A stretch of DNA of 64,000 nucleotides from Burhinus oedicnemus (lineage: Eukaryota > Chordata > Aves > Charadriiformes > Burhinidae). The position numbers and the translations under genes are program-made. The first letter of the stretch is position 1. Each line of letters starts with the position of its first letter. The notes under the pieces are model-generated. The model ran no database searches. It saw only the letters and a list, made by a program, of their open reading frames with translations, and had not been told where the DNA came from. The stretch lies in NCBI GenBank assembly GCA_008921705.1, contig VFFE01007767.1, forward strand, positions 2,664,258 through 2,728,257, written 5' to 3'. This document shows, piece by piece, positions 48,871 to 59,905 of the stretch.

Positions 48871-49234
48871 TGTCCTGGTTCCGGCGGGGATAGGGTTAAT
48901 TTTCTGGCCCGGGACACAGGTATTCCATACCACGTGACGTCATGCCCAGTCCATAGGGGGGAGCTGGCCGGGGGAGGTCGAGGAAGTCGCGGCTTGGGAG
49001 GGGCTGGGGCTGCCCGGGGTCCGGTCGGTGAGCGTCGGTACAGTAACCCTGTGTGTACGTTCCTCTGTCACTGTTATTGTTGTTGTTTTCCTCTTTCCTT
49101 TGCTGTTGTGTTAAACTGCCTTTATCTCAACCCACGAGTTTTGCCTCTTTCTTCTGATTTTCCCCCACTGCTGTGGGGGGTTGAGCGAGCGGCCGCGTGG
49201 TTCTTTGTTGCCGGCTTGAGGCCAAACCACGACA
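48871..49234 (+). mobile_element. Compact CpG-rich solo LTR, probably young
   Basis: A 364-bp LTR starts TGTCCTGGTTCCGGCGGGGA and ends GGCCAAACCACGACA. TCCC lies directly before and directly after it, a possible 4-bp target-site duplication. It shares the AGGGTTAATTTT start block and the CTTTATCTCAACCCAC block with the LTR at 15251, but is 231 bp shorter. I count 22 CpGs, including a GCGGCCGC, against about four in the older relative. Little CpG decay implies recent insertion or protection from methylation. A GTTAAA at 49110-49115 stands where the older LTR has ATTAAA. No internal genes remain. Confidence 0.9.
48931..48942 (+). promoter_or_regulatory. Overlapping E-box and CRE in LTR U3
   Basis: CACGTG (48931-48936) overlaps a perfect palindromic TGACGTCA (48935-48942). 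These are consensus sites for bHLH factors such as USF/MYC and for CREB/ATF. Their position about 60 bp into the LTR is suitable for a U3 enhancer. The older related LTR lacks this motif. Confidence 0.55.
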
Positions 49235-50889
49235 TCCCTCACCTCTTTGGTAGGCTTTTTGCAAAGGATGGAGCCACTCAGTTCCCAAAGTGTTCCTGAA
49301 TTGCTCAGCTGTATCCTACAGAGGCTCTGAGTTTGGAGGTCCAAGGATGACTACACGTCTAGGGAAGGTACCTGCACAGGGCTGGAGCATCTCATTTTCC
49401 AAGAAATGAGAAAGGGCAGCCAGTACACTACCCAGGAGGGATGCAGGAGAGATTGAAACATGAGGTGATGCTGGAAAATTTCCCCAAAATCTGGAGATAT
49501 TTCAAAGCAAACTGAGGCAGCTGCCTTGTGTAATGGCTGTGATATCTTGACTGCACACAGCTATCGCTCCTGAACCAAGGCAAGGACGGTTTTGCTCAAG
49601 GGTTCATCTGTTTAGCAATAAAATTCAAGAGATTAAATTTCTGCAGTGCGAAGCCAGTTCAAACATGCAGAGAAGGTGACCACCATGTACCAGTGCTATC
49701 GAACTGAACATCAGACAGCCCGTGCCCTGGGCCAGTACACCTTCACTAGGTGTTTGGCCTTGTACCGTTGTAGCTAGAGAGTCCTGAAAACCTTGCACCT
49801 GCTTTGCTGCAAAATGTTCCCTTTGGTTCAGAGTGAAACCATCTTGTTTGGGCACATATGAGAAAGAAGGAGCCTTGTGAAGGGGCAGCAGCACAGAATA
49901 GCTGAGGGAAGAGGTGTGACACCTTGCTGGGTCATTAGGAGAATGGACATGTCGTGGTGGTGAGCAAGGCTTGGTGCTCTCCTCTGCATGGATTCAAGAC
50001 CAGGACATCTCTCAGGAGACTGCTCTCTAAGGTATTTATCACTAAGGAAGGAGTGATAGCAGGAAGCACATTTCTTATAGATTTTTTTTTTTTTTATAAC
50101 ATTTACATTTCCTGCCATCCACACAGGAACAGAGTGAGAATGCTGCTCTCGCCTACTGAGCCATAAACCATTTTCAGTCATTTGTTTTTTATCTCAGTGA
50201 ATCTTCAAGTATTTTAAAAAGCGAGGAGGACAAAAGTACCTTTCACAAAGATAATTACCTAACACACCTGCATCAGAAGAGGATCTCATATTTGATTGCT
50301 TTAAAAAAGAAAAAGAATCCAATGGCGAACAATGGAATTATAAATCTATTATTTGGGATCACTCCATGACAATAAATCAATGACTGCATCCCTTAGTTCC
50401 ATTTCCAGCCTCTAAACTTCTTGGTGCCCCTTAATTGGTTTGATTATCTTATTGATTTTTACAGCTTGCAGGGGTCAGCAAGGTTACAGAGAAGCTGTCT
50501 CTCTCCTTAGCCCACTCCGTGTTGCCACCCACTATATAGTAAGCCTCCTGCTACCTTTTAAAATGCTGACTTACTCTCTTTCAATGTTTGAAACAAAGTA
50601 ACAAAAATCAGCGTTAAGCATATAAGGAACTCATTGTCTGTAAAATGCTAGATTTTTAAATAGTTTTGAATGTAGTAAAATATTGCAGAACCTTATTATA
50701 GGGATTTTAGCATGACTGAGTTTACTTACGTATTTCAATATTTATGTCTGGAAGAGAGACAAAGAAAAAGGGAAAAAGACAGACCACAAAAAAAAAAAAA
50801 GGGAGTAATTACTCAGAACTCAGTTGCCTAAATTTCTGTTCACAGTAGATACATGATGGTGTCCCTCCCCTCCATCATTGCCATCACCT
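49235..50889. other. Unique non-coding stretch, no gene seen
   Basis: Single-copy DNA with a T14 run near 50083 and an A13 run near 50788. Opposed frames of up to 117 codons around 49.6-50.2 kb have no family resemblance. Confidence 0.5.
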
Positions 50890-51170
50890 GCAAGGGTTGC
50901 TAATAGACATTATAAGGGTCTCTCAACTATAGAATTGCTAATAGATGCCATTCTAATGCTGTCCATCATAACAAATTATAATAATTTACAGCATGTCCAT
51001 AGAGAGGTAGGAACAAAGCAGAGATTAGTAATTGAAATAGTGCAGAGGCAATTAAAACACTTGTGGTTAGCAGCTGCTTCTAAATTGCTAGAAATGGCTA
51101 TTTACATAAACAAGGGCTTTCCTTTACTGAAAGGGGCTTGTGTGTCACGTAGGGTTTGCTGTTCTCTTTT
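50890..51170. promoter_or_regulatory. Candidate conserved non-coding block
   Basis: AT-rich DNA rich in TAATTG/CAATTA-type homeodomain cores (near 51030 and 51048). A twice-used GAATTGCTAATAGA/GTTGCTAATAGA motif lies near 50896 and 50931. A 98-codon plus frame (50878-51174) crosses it but has no family. Regulatory function is inferred from motif texture. Confidence 0.22.
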
Positions 51171-54100
51171 CTAGTTTCTGAGCATCCAGCAGCAAACAGG
51201 GAAGTTCACCTGCATGATCATGTTTACTCCTTCCTGCTGTAAAGAGCTGCCTTATGGAATTTGTATGACTGGGTGTCCCCTTGTAACAGAGCAATTAAAT
51301 TACCCTGAGGAATAAACCGCATTCTTAACTTGTAATCCAAATGCAGACATTTAGTTTCTCAAATACTTTTTGAACGGTCTTCCTTAGTATTTTGAGATTC
51401 AATCCAAGACTGTGTTCTAAAGAAATCTGTTTGGTCTTTAGAGTTTCAAGGTAATTCCTGTTTGAAGGATAGGATTTTTCTGAACTCCCCCTCTATGGAA
51501 TTGCCTTCTATCCCTGAGGATACACAGAGGGGTAGCCTTGCCAGCTACGGGTGTATCACTGGCAGATTTTCTTTTCTGATTGTTTTAGGTATTTTTCAAC
51601 CATAAATAAGACAAAATTAATAGGGAGAAGATATTATTTTAACCCACTTAGCTATGGTTGTACTTATTATTAATCAACCAAATTCCTCCTTGGTTGCAGA
51701 ACCGGTACTCTCAAGAGAGGTTTCAGTAGCAAGTGGCCCAGGAGCAGCCTGTGCCGAGGTGTGGCAAGGACAGGGTTGGCTGTTGGTGCAGGGCACCAGG
51801 AGATGGGCAAGAAAGTGGGAAGGAGAAGGGTGATGCTGGCTGTGAAGGAAATTGTGTTTCAGCACTCAGGTAGCAGTGGGAGGGTGTGACGGCAGGGCAG
51901 GTATATTTGAGAGGCACGGCAGGGGCACACTTGTGCCCCGTGCGAGACAGGCAGGCAGGGAAGGTTGGTATAGGGCCCTCCTACATAATATAATTAAATA
52001 AGTTTCTGTGGTTGATGCTTCTAAGGAGACACAGACAGCTTAAGGCAGAGAATCTATTTCAAAGATGATTTAAGAGCAAGGTGATCAGTGAGCAAAGATG
52101 CTTGCTGGCTTCTTTGTTTGTGTCTCTAATGGACGCAACAAGCTGGGGAGAAGGGGATGTTTCTAGGAAAAGCAAAAAGAATAGTATTGGAGAACATACT
52201 AGTTACTTCGTTTTATAGACATCCCACCCTTTACCCTCTCTGCACAGAAACTGTTCTCGTTACATACATCCCAGGTAGGCAGGCTTTGCAGTTACAGACT
52301 GAGAGACAAATATCCCCCAGAAACTTCTTGACAAAAGACAATTTTCGATGTCTGATGACAAGATGATGCACTAATAATCTAGCTTCACCTTTTTTCTATA
52401 GGGAAATTCTATACAGGAGGCAAAAAGAGAACTTTTATAAAAGACAAAGAAGAAATAAGAGAGAAAAGCTATTTTATCTCTGGGAATTGAACACTGTGAA
52501 TTAAGTTATCAGATACAACAACGTGGAATAGTAATACATTACAAATGTTTTTTGTTACTTTTTATAGACCACTGACTGTGACTTGACTGCCATCTGTAAG
52601 CATCTGGAGGGGATGAAGATTTCTCACAACACAAGGTTCATTTTTTTCAGGAAATAAAAATATTTAGTCAAAATGTTGTATTACAGATAGGCAATACAAT
52701 CTAATAGTGAGAAGTTAAAACTGGACAATATCAACTTGATAAGGTATGTATCCTTCATGGTATGTGGCAGTTAATTATTTACTTTAATGCACTAGAAAGG
52801 TAGTGGTGTCTCCATTATTTGAAGTCTTAAGACTGCATGTTTTTCTAAAAAGAAATTCTCTTGGATTAAGGTTTGCAGCTATATTATGCAGGAAGTCATA
52901 ACCAAAGGAAGATAATGGTCCCTTTCTGCCTTTAAAACACATAATTCTATTAGCAATCTGCTATCTAGGCAGAAATATCAATTTGTTGGAAACTTCTTCA
53001 CAGCTGTCAGGGTTTCTGACGCACACCTTTCATTCATTTTAATTCCCTTGCACAAGTTTGCAAAATCTTGACTAGTGTGTTTTCTTGAAACGCTAATCTT
53101 TTGTGCCACACATAATTTCAGTTTGATCTCTAGGCTGGCAATGACTACACTATGGAAAGTACAGAACAACAGATATCAATATCACCGTCTGATGAAGCTT
53201 GCACGTGCAGAGACCTTTCCACTGTTGCCCACCCAGACAGCTGTTAACAGCCCCATTTTCCTGTTGCAGGAACAGTCCTTTTTCACTCCTCACAGTTTAT
53301 GACAGAGGGAGTCAACTGTGCGAGTATGATCCTTTTCTTTGTTTTTTTCTTTTTTTTCCCACTAAGTGATATACCAGTCTTATGTGATAAAGTGTCAAAG
53401 TCATTATTCTGTGCTTTTTGATTTGTCTTATGTCCTTCTGTTCCTTATCATTGACTAATGATTCTCATAGACTTCTGCCTTTGACTTCGTTTTTCACCAT
53501 TTTTCATATTTTATGATGCATGCAGATGTGTGTGATAAAGACTCATCAATGTCAGCAACGTTCTACATCTGTTTCTTTCCCATAGATCACTCTATTTGGC
53601 TGGATGTCTATTTGCCCCTTTCAGAGATGGAGTACTCAGGCTGTCTCTCACTGATGCCCTGCTTCATCTTGGCTGTAATCAAAAAATGTAAAATCTAGCA
53701 TTTGGGGTTTGAGGCTTTTGGAGATTGTTTGCTTTGTTGGTAGGATATGTCTCAAATTGAAGGTGAAGTCCTGTTACAGCTGACACAGCATTAAGTTTGG
53801 AAAATTTCAGTGGAAAAAAATTCTAAATAACTGCATTTGTTTATTACTGAGCGCACAAATTCTCACTGCATTTATATCCTGCTGACCTACTGGTATCTAT
53901 GGCTTCCTCAATCAGTGCCAGGCAGGCTGACTAGACGCCTCTCAGACCTCACAGTTGACTATGACCATATACCTCGGTCACTGGTAACTGATGAGAGCCG
54001 CTTTTCCAATTGGCTTTACATGCCACATCTTCCAACCCTACAGTTTTCTCTGTCCATTTCCTTCCTTTTCTGGATGGCAGCTAAAATTTTCTTCTCCATG

Positions 54101-54469
54101 ACGGTCTCCTCTGTTGTGTGACTTGCCCGTTACCAGTTTTGCTGATTCAGACCTGTTTTGTATCTTCACCATAATATCAGCTTTTACTGTGCCTGCTGTG
54201 CTGGTGTCACCTGCCACTTGGCAAGATCTGCATCACCAGGTGACAGGTGACACAAACTTTCTTGAGGAACCAGCCACACCAGGGCACAGACTTCCACCTA
54301 TCAGTTCCAGTGCCTTGACAGTTTGTATTGACTGTGTTTCTTCCCCAGAATTATTAAAGAAATTAAATTTCCACAGGATTGGAGTAAAGGTCCTTTTACA
54401 GGTTGAAAGCTGAGTAAGGAGCAAGAAGCAAGTGGTAGTATTTAACAGTCACTTTTCAGGATGGGGAGA
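51171..54469. other. Unique non-coding stretch, no gene seen
   Basis: Single-copy, mostly AT-rich sequence. An inverted repeat with 10-bp arms (GTGTCACCTG at 54204-54213, CAGGTGACAC at 54244-54253) is the only structural feature noted. No coding or repeat family was recognised. Confidence 0.55.
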
Positions 54470-55240
54470 AGTCAGCAGTGTGGACCAGTCCTAGGACAAG
54501 TTTTGTTCAACATCTTCATCAATCACAGAGAAATCTCCAGGTTTGCAGATGGGCAAAGCTTTACTGGGTCCTGATAATCTAAACCATGCCAGATGCTGGT
54601 GAATGGAACTGGCAGACCCAACACAGGAAGGAGATCTTTGATCTTCAGGTGCTCTGAAGTCATTGGCTCAATGTGAAGCAGCAAGCTAGAAAGCTAACAA
54701 AATGTCAGACATCAATAGGAACAATACTGAGAACAAGACGGAGTTTTGGTGCTACGTGTTTTGCATGTTGTCACACCTACATCTTCAGCGGCGTGTGCGG
54801 TTCTGGTGTGCACATCTCAGGAGAAACATGTGGAAGGGGCAGGGGCAGTCCAGGGGCCACAGGGGTGGGATAGGGATAGCTGCCCTACAAGGAGAGGTGA
54901 GAACATCACCAGTTTTCAAATGGGGCACTGGAGGAGAGCCCAGTCTTTTAGTCTGTCCTCATAAGGCAATTGTAATTCCCCCACTGAGGATGTGCTCAAC
55001 ATTTACCAGACTGCGAAGGTCATGGGAAAAATGAATGCAGACCTGTTATTCACAAAATCCCACAATCCAAGAACTGCGGGGCTTCATGAAATGCGTGGGA
55101 AGTGAGTTTAAAGCAGACGAAAGTGAGCACTTTCTTATGCAGCAGGTAGTGACCAGCTGCAGGAACCTGCTGTCATGGGAGGTTTCAGAGGCAAACAGTG
55201 TCAATAGGTTCAAAAGCGCTTACACCAATTTTTGAACAAG
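54470..55240 (+). mobile_element. Ancient decayed CR1/L3-type LINE relic
   Basis: Traces of a reverse transcriptase survive. FNIFINHREISRFADG at about 54513-54555 corresponds to the family's FNIFIND...KFADD motif, with the second catalytic Asp lost to Gly and the spacer shortened. Further on, AARK-like and NSILG-like positions near 54685-54735 match the linker. At the end, LLSWEVSEANSVNRFKSA (about 55170-55220) matches the usual C-terminal LP.EV.EA.SVN.FK stretch. Stops and frameshifts are frequent. No ATTCTATG tail is visible, so it is probably an older CR1 or L3 lineage. The plus orientation matches the other two larger CR1 copies. Confidence 0.7.
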
Positions 55241-58200
55241 TCCATAAGGAATTTTTAAAAGGCTTAGGCTGGGATAGTCCTTCTAATATCCCTAATCCAA
55301 CAGCCATGGCCGCTGGGCAGGTGGGAGAGGACGGACTACAGAATGTGGCCAGGCTCATGTGTGCTCCCCAGACAGCAGCTCTGGCTGACACTGGCAGGTA
55401 CAGAGAGCTGGTTGTCTGGCTGTGACCCAGCAGGACATCTCTTCTGTCCCAGTGCATGCATGTCTCTGACACAGTAGTGCAGCCACAGCTGCTACAGCAG
55501 CCAGGCCCTTCCCATCCCATCCACCTCCAGTTCCGATTCCCTCATCGCCCTGTGCCAGACACGGCGGGGCAGACCCGCTTGAAGAGCGAGAGAAAACATA
55601 GCTTATCTTCCATGCGATCTGCATGCACTAATATACCCTGGCAAACAGAAGATAGATGCTCAAATCTGTCTGGTTTGAATTTCTGTTACCTGGAGAGTTA
55701 TGGCAGAATTTCTTTTTTTTTTTTTATTATGCAACTAGGCCCTATCTGGCACAGGCAGAGCATGGCCATATCTAACAGGCCTTCTGGATTCAACCTAATT
55801 CTTGCTGAGCAACTTCAGTATCTCTCCTCTGTACTCCCCTGAGGCCCAAGATGTTGATTAGTATCTCATATAATGAAGAGTTAACAGCAAAAGAATTTCC
55901 CATGAGGCTGATATTCCAGTTTCTGTGAGGCCGAGATGTGGCTGATCCTGTTTAAAAAACAGAACAAATAGAAAAGTGAAAGATTTTGTTCAGTTTTTAT
56001 CACTTTAAAGGAATAGGAACATTAAAGAATAGGAAAATAAATCTCAAGGTCAAAAGCACTGTTGTCATCATACGGTCAATGCTATTTTCATTCACAATTT
56101 TTCTGGTAAGAATGTACTTCATGTGACGCTGCAGGAGTGACGCAGATGTTCTTCAGAACTTTGAAAATCCTGCCCTGCACTGCTTGGAAGAGGATCGGCT
56201 GCCTTACTGGATGGATGGAGTCAGGAACCTCATCAGCATCGGGATGTGTCTCAGGAAGCAGAGACGGATTTGAGCCAGGAGCAATGTGCCAAAGCCCTTC
56301 AGAGGCCACGCTGGAAGAATGATAAAAGATTTCTTCCTCTTTTTCTTAATACTCCAAGGAAAGTATTCTGAGCCCAGATGTCTAGGGGAAAAGAAATGAA
56401 GTCTCATAATAAAGCTCACAGTTTTAGTGTTCAAACACCTGTGGCTTCAGGAAGGAAGATCACAATGCTGATTTAACTCTCAGATGTTCCAGACTTTCCC
56501 TTGTGTCTCAAAACGCACATTCTTAAACTTGTCGGTAAAAACTTACATAGTAACATGGAGCAAGAACCTGAAGGACAGAAAGTCCCAGTGTGAGTTGGAC
56601 GTATTTGACCTGGAAGTAAACTGACACAGGCAGGAAGACTGCTGCATCTGCCATGTCTACGCAGGAGAAAGCAGAGAGCAACACCGAATCAGAGGACAGA
56701 TACCTTGAATCTTCTGTACAGTGTCCCCAGGGATCAGCTGTGGTACTTGGAAATACCTGTTCATTTATATGCCGCCATAGACCAGCTGTGATATATAGCT
56801 GTCTTGTTTTTCCCAAATGCCAATCGAGGAAATCTTGCGATTCATAGGACTCTGAGGAATGACTGCTTCCCATGTTGCCAGACAGACTGGTCTGATGGTA
56901 ACTGCTCTGTTTCTGTCATTGCAGCTGCATATCAGACAGAAATCTGAAATTCAAGATCGAACAGTGCCCTAAAAATTCAAAAAATTAAAAAAAACAAACA
57001 AGCAAACAACCCCTCCCCCCAAAAAAAAAGGCCAAAAATGCAAAATCATTGACATTGCTTCTGCTAAAAGCCAGGCAGGCTGCCAGTTCCTACAGAAAAG
57101 GAGATTAAGAGATGAGAGAATTACTGAGTTCAAAGGTAGAACGCAGCTGCAAAACACTGAGCCCGATTCATTGCCCGAGGGTAGGTCCCGTGTGAAAAAT
57201 GGGGAGTCAAACAGCTTCTAGAAGAGACTTTAAGTATTTGACTGTATAAAACTGTTTCTGCCTAAGCGTTTCTGTGCTTGGTTCAGTGTACTGCAGTAAC
57301 TGTTCCCAGGCTTAGCGGCAGTATGAAATACCCTGTGTTTCCCTCCGATGAAAATAGATGTTCATAACAAAACCAATATCACCACCTGATTCAAAACATT
57401 GAACCGCTTACTCTGCCCAAAGTTGTCCCCCAAATTTTTTTTTTCATTATTATTTCTAGCTTTTATCTGGATCATATAGCGCATTTCCACACTACATGGG
57501 AAAATCAGTGTTTCACTCATGCCATTTCACTTAGCTTTTTTTCTTCTCCTTTCCCCCTGCAATGGTCCAACCTCCCCATTCCTGGTTGTCTGCATTCTCC
57601 TTTCTGAGCAGGCATTATACAGCCCACCCTCACCAGGTTTGGACCTTACCTCCCTGATGCCAGGTATCTCTGCTCCAGTACAGATTTCCTGAACTGTGTC
57701 ATGAATTTGTTGCTCAGCCAGGCACTGCCCTGGAGGCAGAGCTAGCCCATGTGGAGGAGGCGTTCGCGCTCCCCTTTGGGGGTGATCCCAGCTGAACTGG
57801 GGTGGAGGACCTGATCTGCCTGGATTGTGAGGAGATGTGTCTACCAGAGGAAGACTTGGAAATGAAGTCACCCTCTTGGTAGACACCCCAGGAAGAGGGG
57901 CAAGGCTTTAAGATGGACGACAGGGGAGGATGGAAGTGGTGGGACTGACATGTTCTGTCCTAGATATGAGGGGTTGGGTCCTCTTGAGGGACTTTTGAGA
58001 GAAGCATCAAAGATGTTTCTTTGTTTGAAGGCAATTTTCCACTTCAGAGGAAGAGGATAATGACCAAAGTTTGTGGAAGGAGAGGACACTCAAGAGTGTG
58101 AGGAGAAAGGCTCTCAGAAGCCAGGATATGTTTAAGTTGCAAACGCCATGAGAAGGTACTCTCAGAGAACAGAGCAGATTGCTACAACAGTCCATAAATT

Positions 58201-58722
58201 AACTTTGTTCTTGGGGATCTGTCACATCATACCCACTTTGTCAACAGTGTGGGCTATTGCTTCAGGCCATATTTTCTGCGGAGCCAGTCTGTCCATCCAT
58301 GCTGAATGGGCCACAGCCCTGTCCTGGCTGGTCTTGTAAACAGAAGTACAGAGTGGCAAGTTGAGAAAGCAAAGGCAGGCTTAAGTGCAGATTCAGTCAC
58401 TTTTTCTTCTAAGGAGTATTCTGTGCAATAACACAAAGCATTTCAGGGCCAGCCCCTCAACCTCAGATGTCCATCTGTATTAAAGCAACTGAATTGTCCA
58501 CTGACACAGCATCAGACACAGCTCATGTCCAAGACTCAGTACATCCACCAGACCTGTGTATGGCACAAGGTATACATGACTTGACGGCAAGGAGTTTCTC
58601 CTGGCCTGGCATGACAAGAACCACTGTCACATGCCCCACTGTGATTAATATGAAGGAGCTGAGAACACATCAGAAAACAAGAGCACTATGAATACACTGG
58701 CCTGGGGACAGGGCAATTCCAC
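55241..58722. other. Unique non-coding stretch, no gene seen
   Basis: Single-copy DNA with scattered frames up to 128 codons (55456-55842 plus, 57527-57886 minus). A minus frame at 56523-56873 ends in a hydrophobic segment, but nothing supports a gene. A T-rich run lies at 55709-55725 and an A-rich run near 57020. Confidence 0.5.
58467..58691 (+). other. Short frame with weak integrase-like peptide
   Basis: A 74-codon frame includes LTARSFSWPGM at 58581-58613, followed by a Cys (TCPT). Retrotransposon and retroviral integrase zinc-binding regions often contain an SRxFWWPGM-like stretch followed by a Cys pair, so a decayed Ty3/gypsy-type fragment is conceivable. No flanking integrase core or reverse transcriptase was recognised and the expected Cys pair is incomplete. 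It may well be chance. Confidence 0.15.
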
Positions 58723-58736
58723 GGGGGGGGGGGGGG
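58723..58736 (+). repeat. G14 homopolymer
   Basis: Fourteen consecutive G residues in an otherwise AT-leaning region. Long poly-G is rare in vertebrate DNA, can form quadruplex structures, and is prone to sequencing and assembly length errors. Confidence 0.85.
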
Positions 58737-59856
58737 CAGGGCATGCAGGTGCCAGTCTTCAGTTCTATGGGTATTTAATGTACAATCCAGAGAAGTTGTA
58801 CATTTCTTTGGAAAACAAACATCATCCCATAAAAAACACCCCAGATTGACTCAAAACTTTTTTTTTTCAGTTCTTCACTTTTGCAGTGGTATCAGAACAA
58901 CAATTATTTACACAATTATAATTTTAATATCTGATTTGTAAATGCAACTTTAACAGTAGAAATAATCCACCTCTACAGTTCTCTGTGAATCTTCCCATCA
59001 TAGCATTTCCAATAATCTGCCTGCTTCTGATCTGTTCTTTCCATCCCTTTTCTTCCAATGAGAAAATGACAGTATTTTCCTTCCTTGTTCTTTCAGGAGA
59101 GCATGATAGAAAGTACCAAAATATTGGTATTTATTTCCATGACTATATATATGAGCAAAATGTTGTCTTGCCACAATCCAAAGCTCTCAGCAGAAGTCAC
59201 TGTACACAGCAAAATGGCATACATGGTGCATAACTACAAATGGTTCAAAACATCGTGTTTGTATTATATTCTTATTTCAAAATGATGCAGTCATTTCATT
59301 GTATCATTGACAACATTAGACTTTTCTTTGTGTCTCTTTTCCTAACTAAGAGAAAGCCAAGTAATGACACACTGTGACATGAAGCAAAAATATTTGTTTC
59401 ATTGATTTAACAAAATGTTGTGAAGTCTTCAAATGTTTAACAGATTACTTCTTGGAATAAAAATTACAGTGCAAGGGTTTATAAAACCACCTTCCTGTTT
59501 ATGATTAATGTATTAGTGGTATTTTTGATTTCTGTTATTTCTAGTAGAAATTCGATGTTCCTCTGTCTTGTTCTACTAATTAATTCAATAGCCAACTGAT
59601 ATCAAATAGGTTCTCTAGTGATTATTTCCTTCTCTGTAAGGTTTATAAGACGGGCTTGATGATCTGATACGATTTTCTACCTCACATTAAGCTGACTGCG
59701 AAATGAAGGAGTATTTCTGAATAAGCCAGCAAAGTACCTAATCAGGAACTTAGTTCTAAGCAATTCTTAAATCTCATTAACATCTGAATTGACCGTGGAT
59801 CGATGAACGTAGATATGACATAGTGCACCAGGATGCCTAGGGAAATTATATCGAAT
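58737..59856. other. Unique AT-rich stretch, no gene seen
   Basis: AT-rich single-copy sequence with a T-run near 58858. There are no open frames beyond 82 codons and no recognised repeat. Confidence 0.5.
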
Positions 59857-59905
59857 ACATTTATATATATAATATATATATATTTAATATATATACATAC
59901 GTATT
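59857..59905. repeat. (AT)n microsatellite, imperfect
   Basis: About 50 bp of interrupted TA/AT dinucleotides with a TATTTAATATATA centre. It is self-complementary and could extrude a hairpin. It is a simple repeat. Confidence 0.85.

Noticed and set aside
48835..49299. 154-codon plus-strand open frame
   Set aside because: It spans the solo LTR at 48871-49234 and its edges. Stop codons are rare because the LTR is GC-rich.
56523..56873. 116-codon minus-strand frame with a hydrophobic C-terminal segment, considered as a membrane protein
   Set aside because: No family match, no signal for splicing or translation start context, and a single hydrophobic stretch is not enough evidence.
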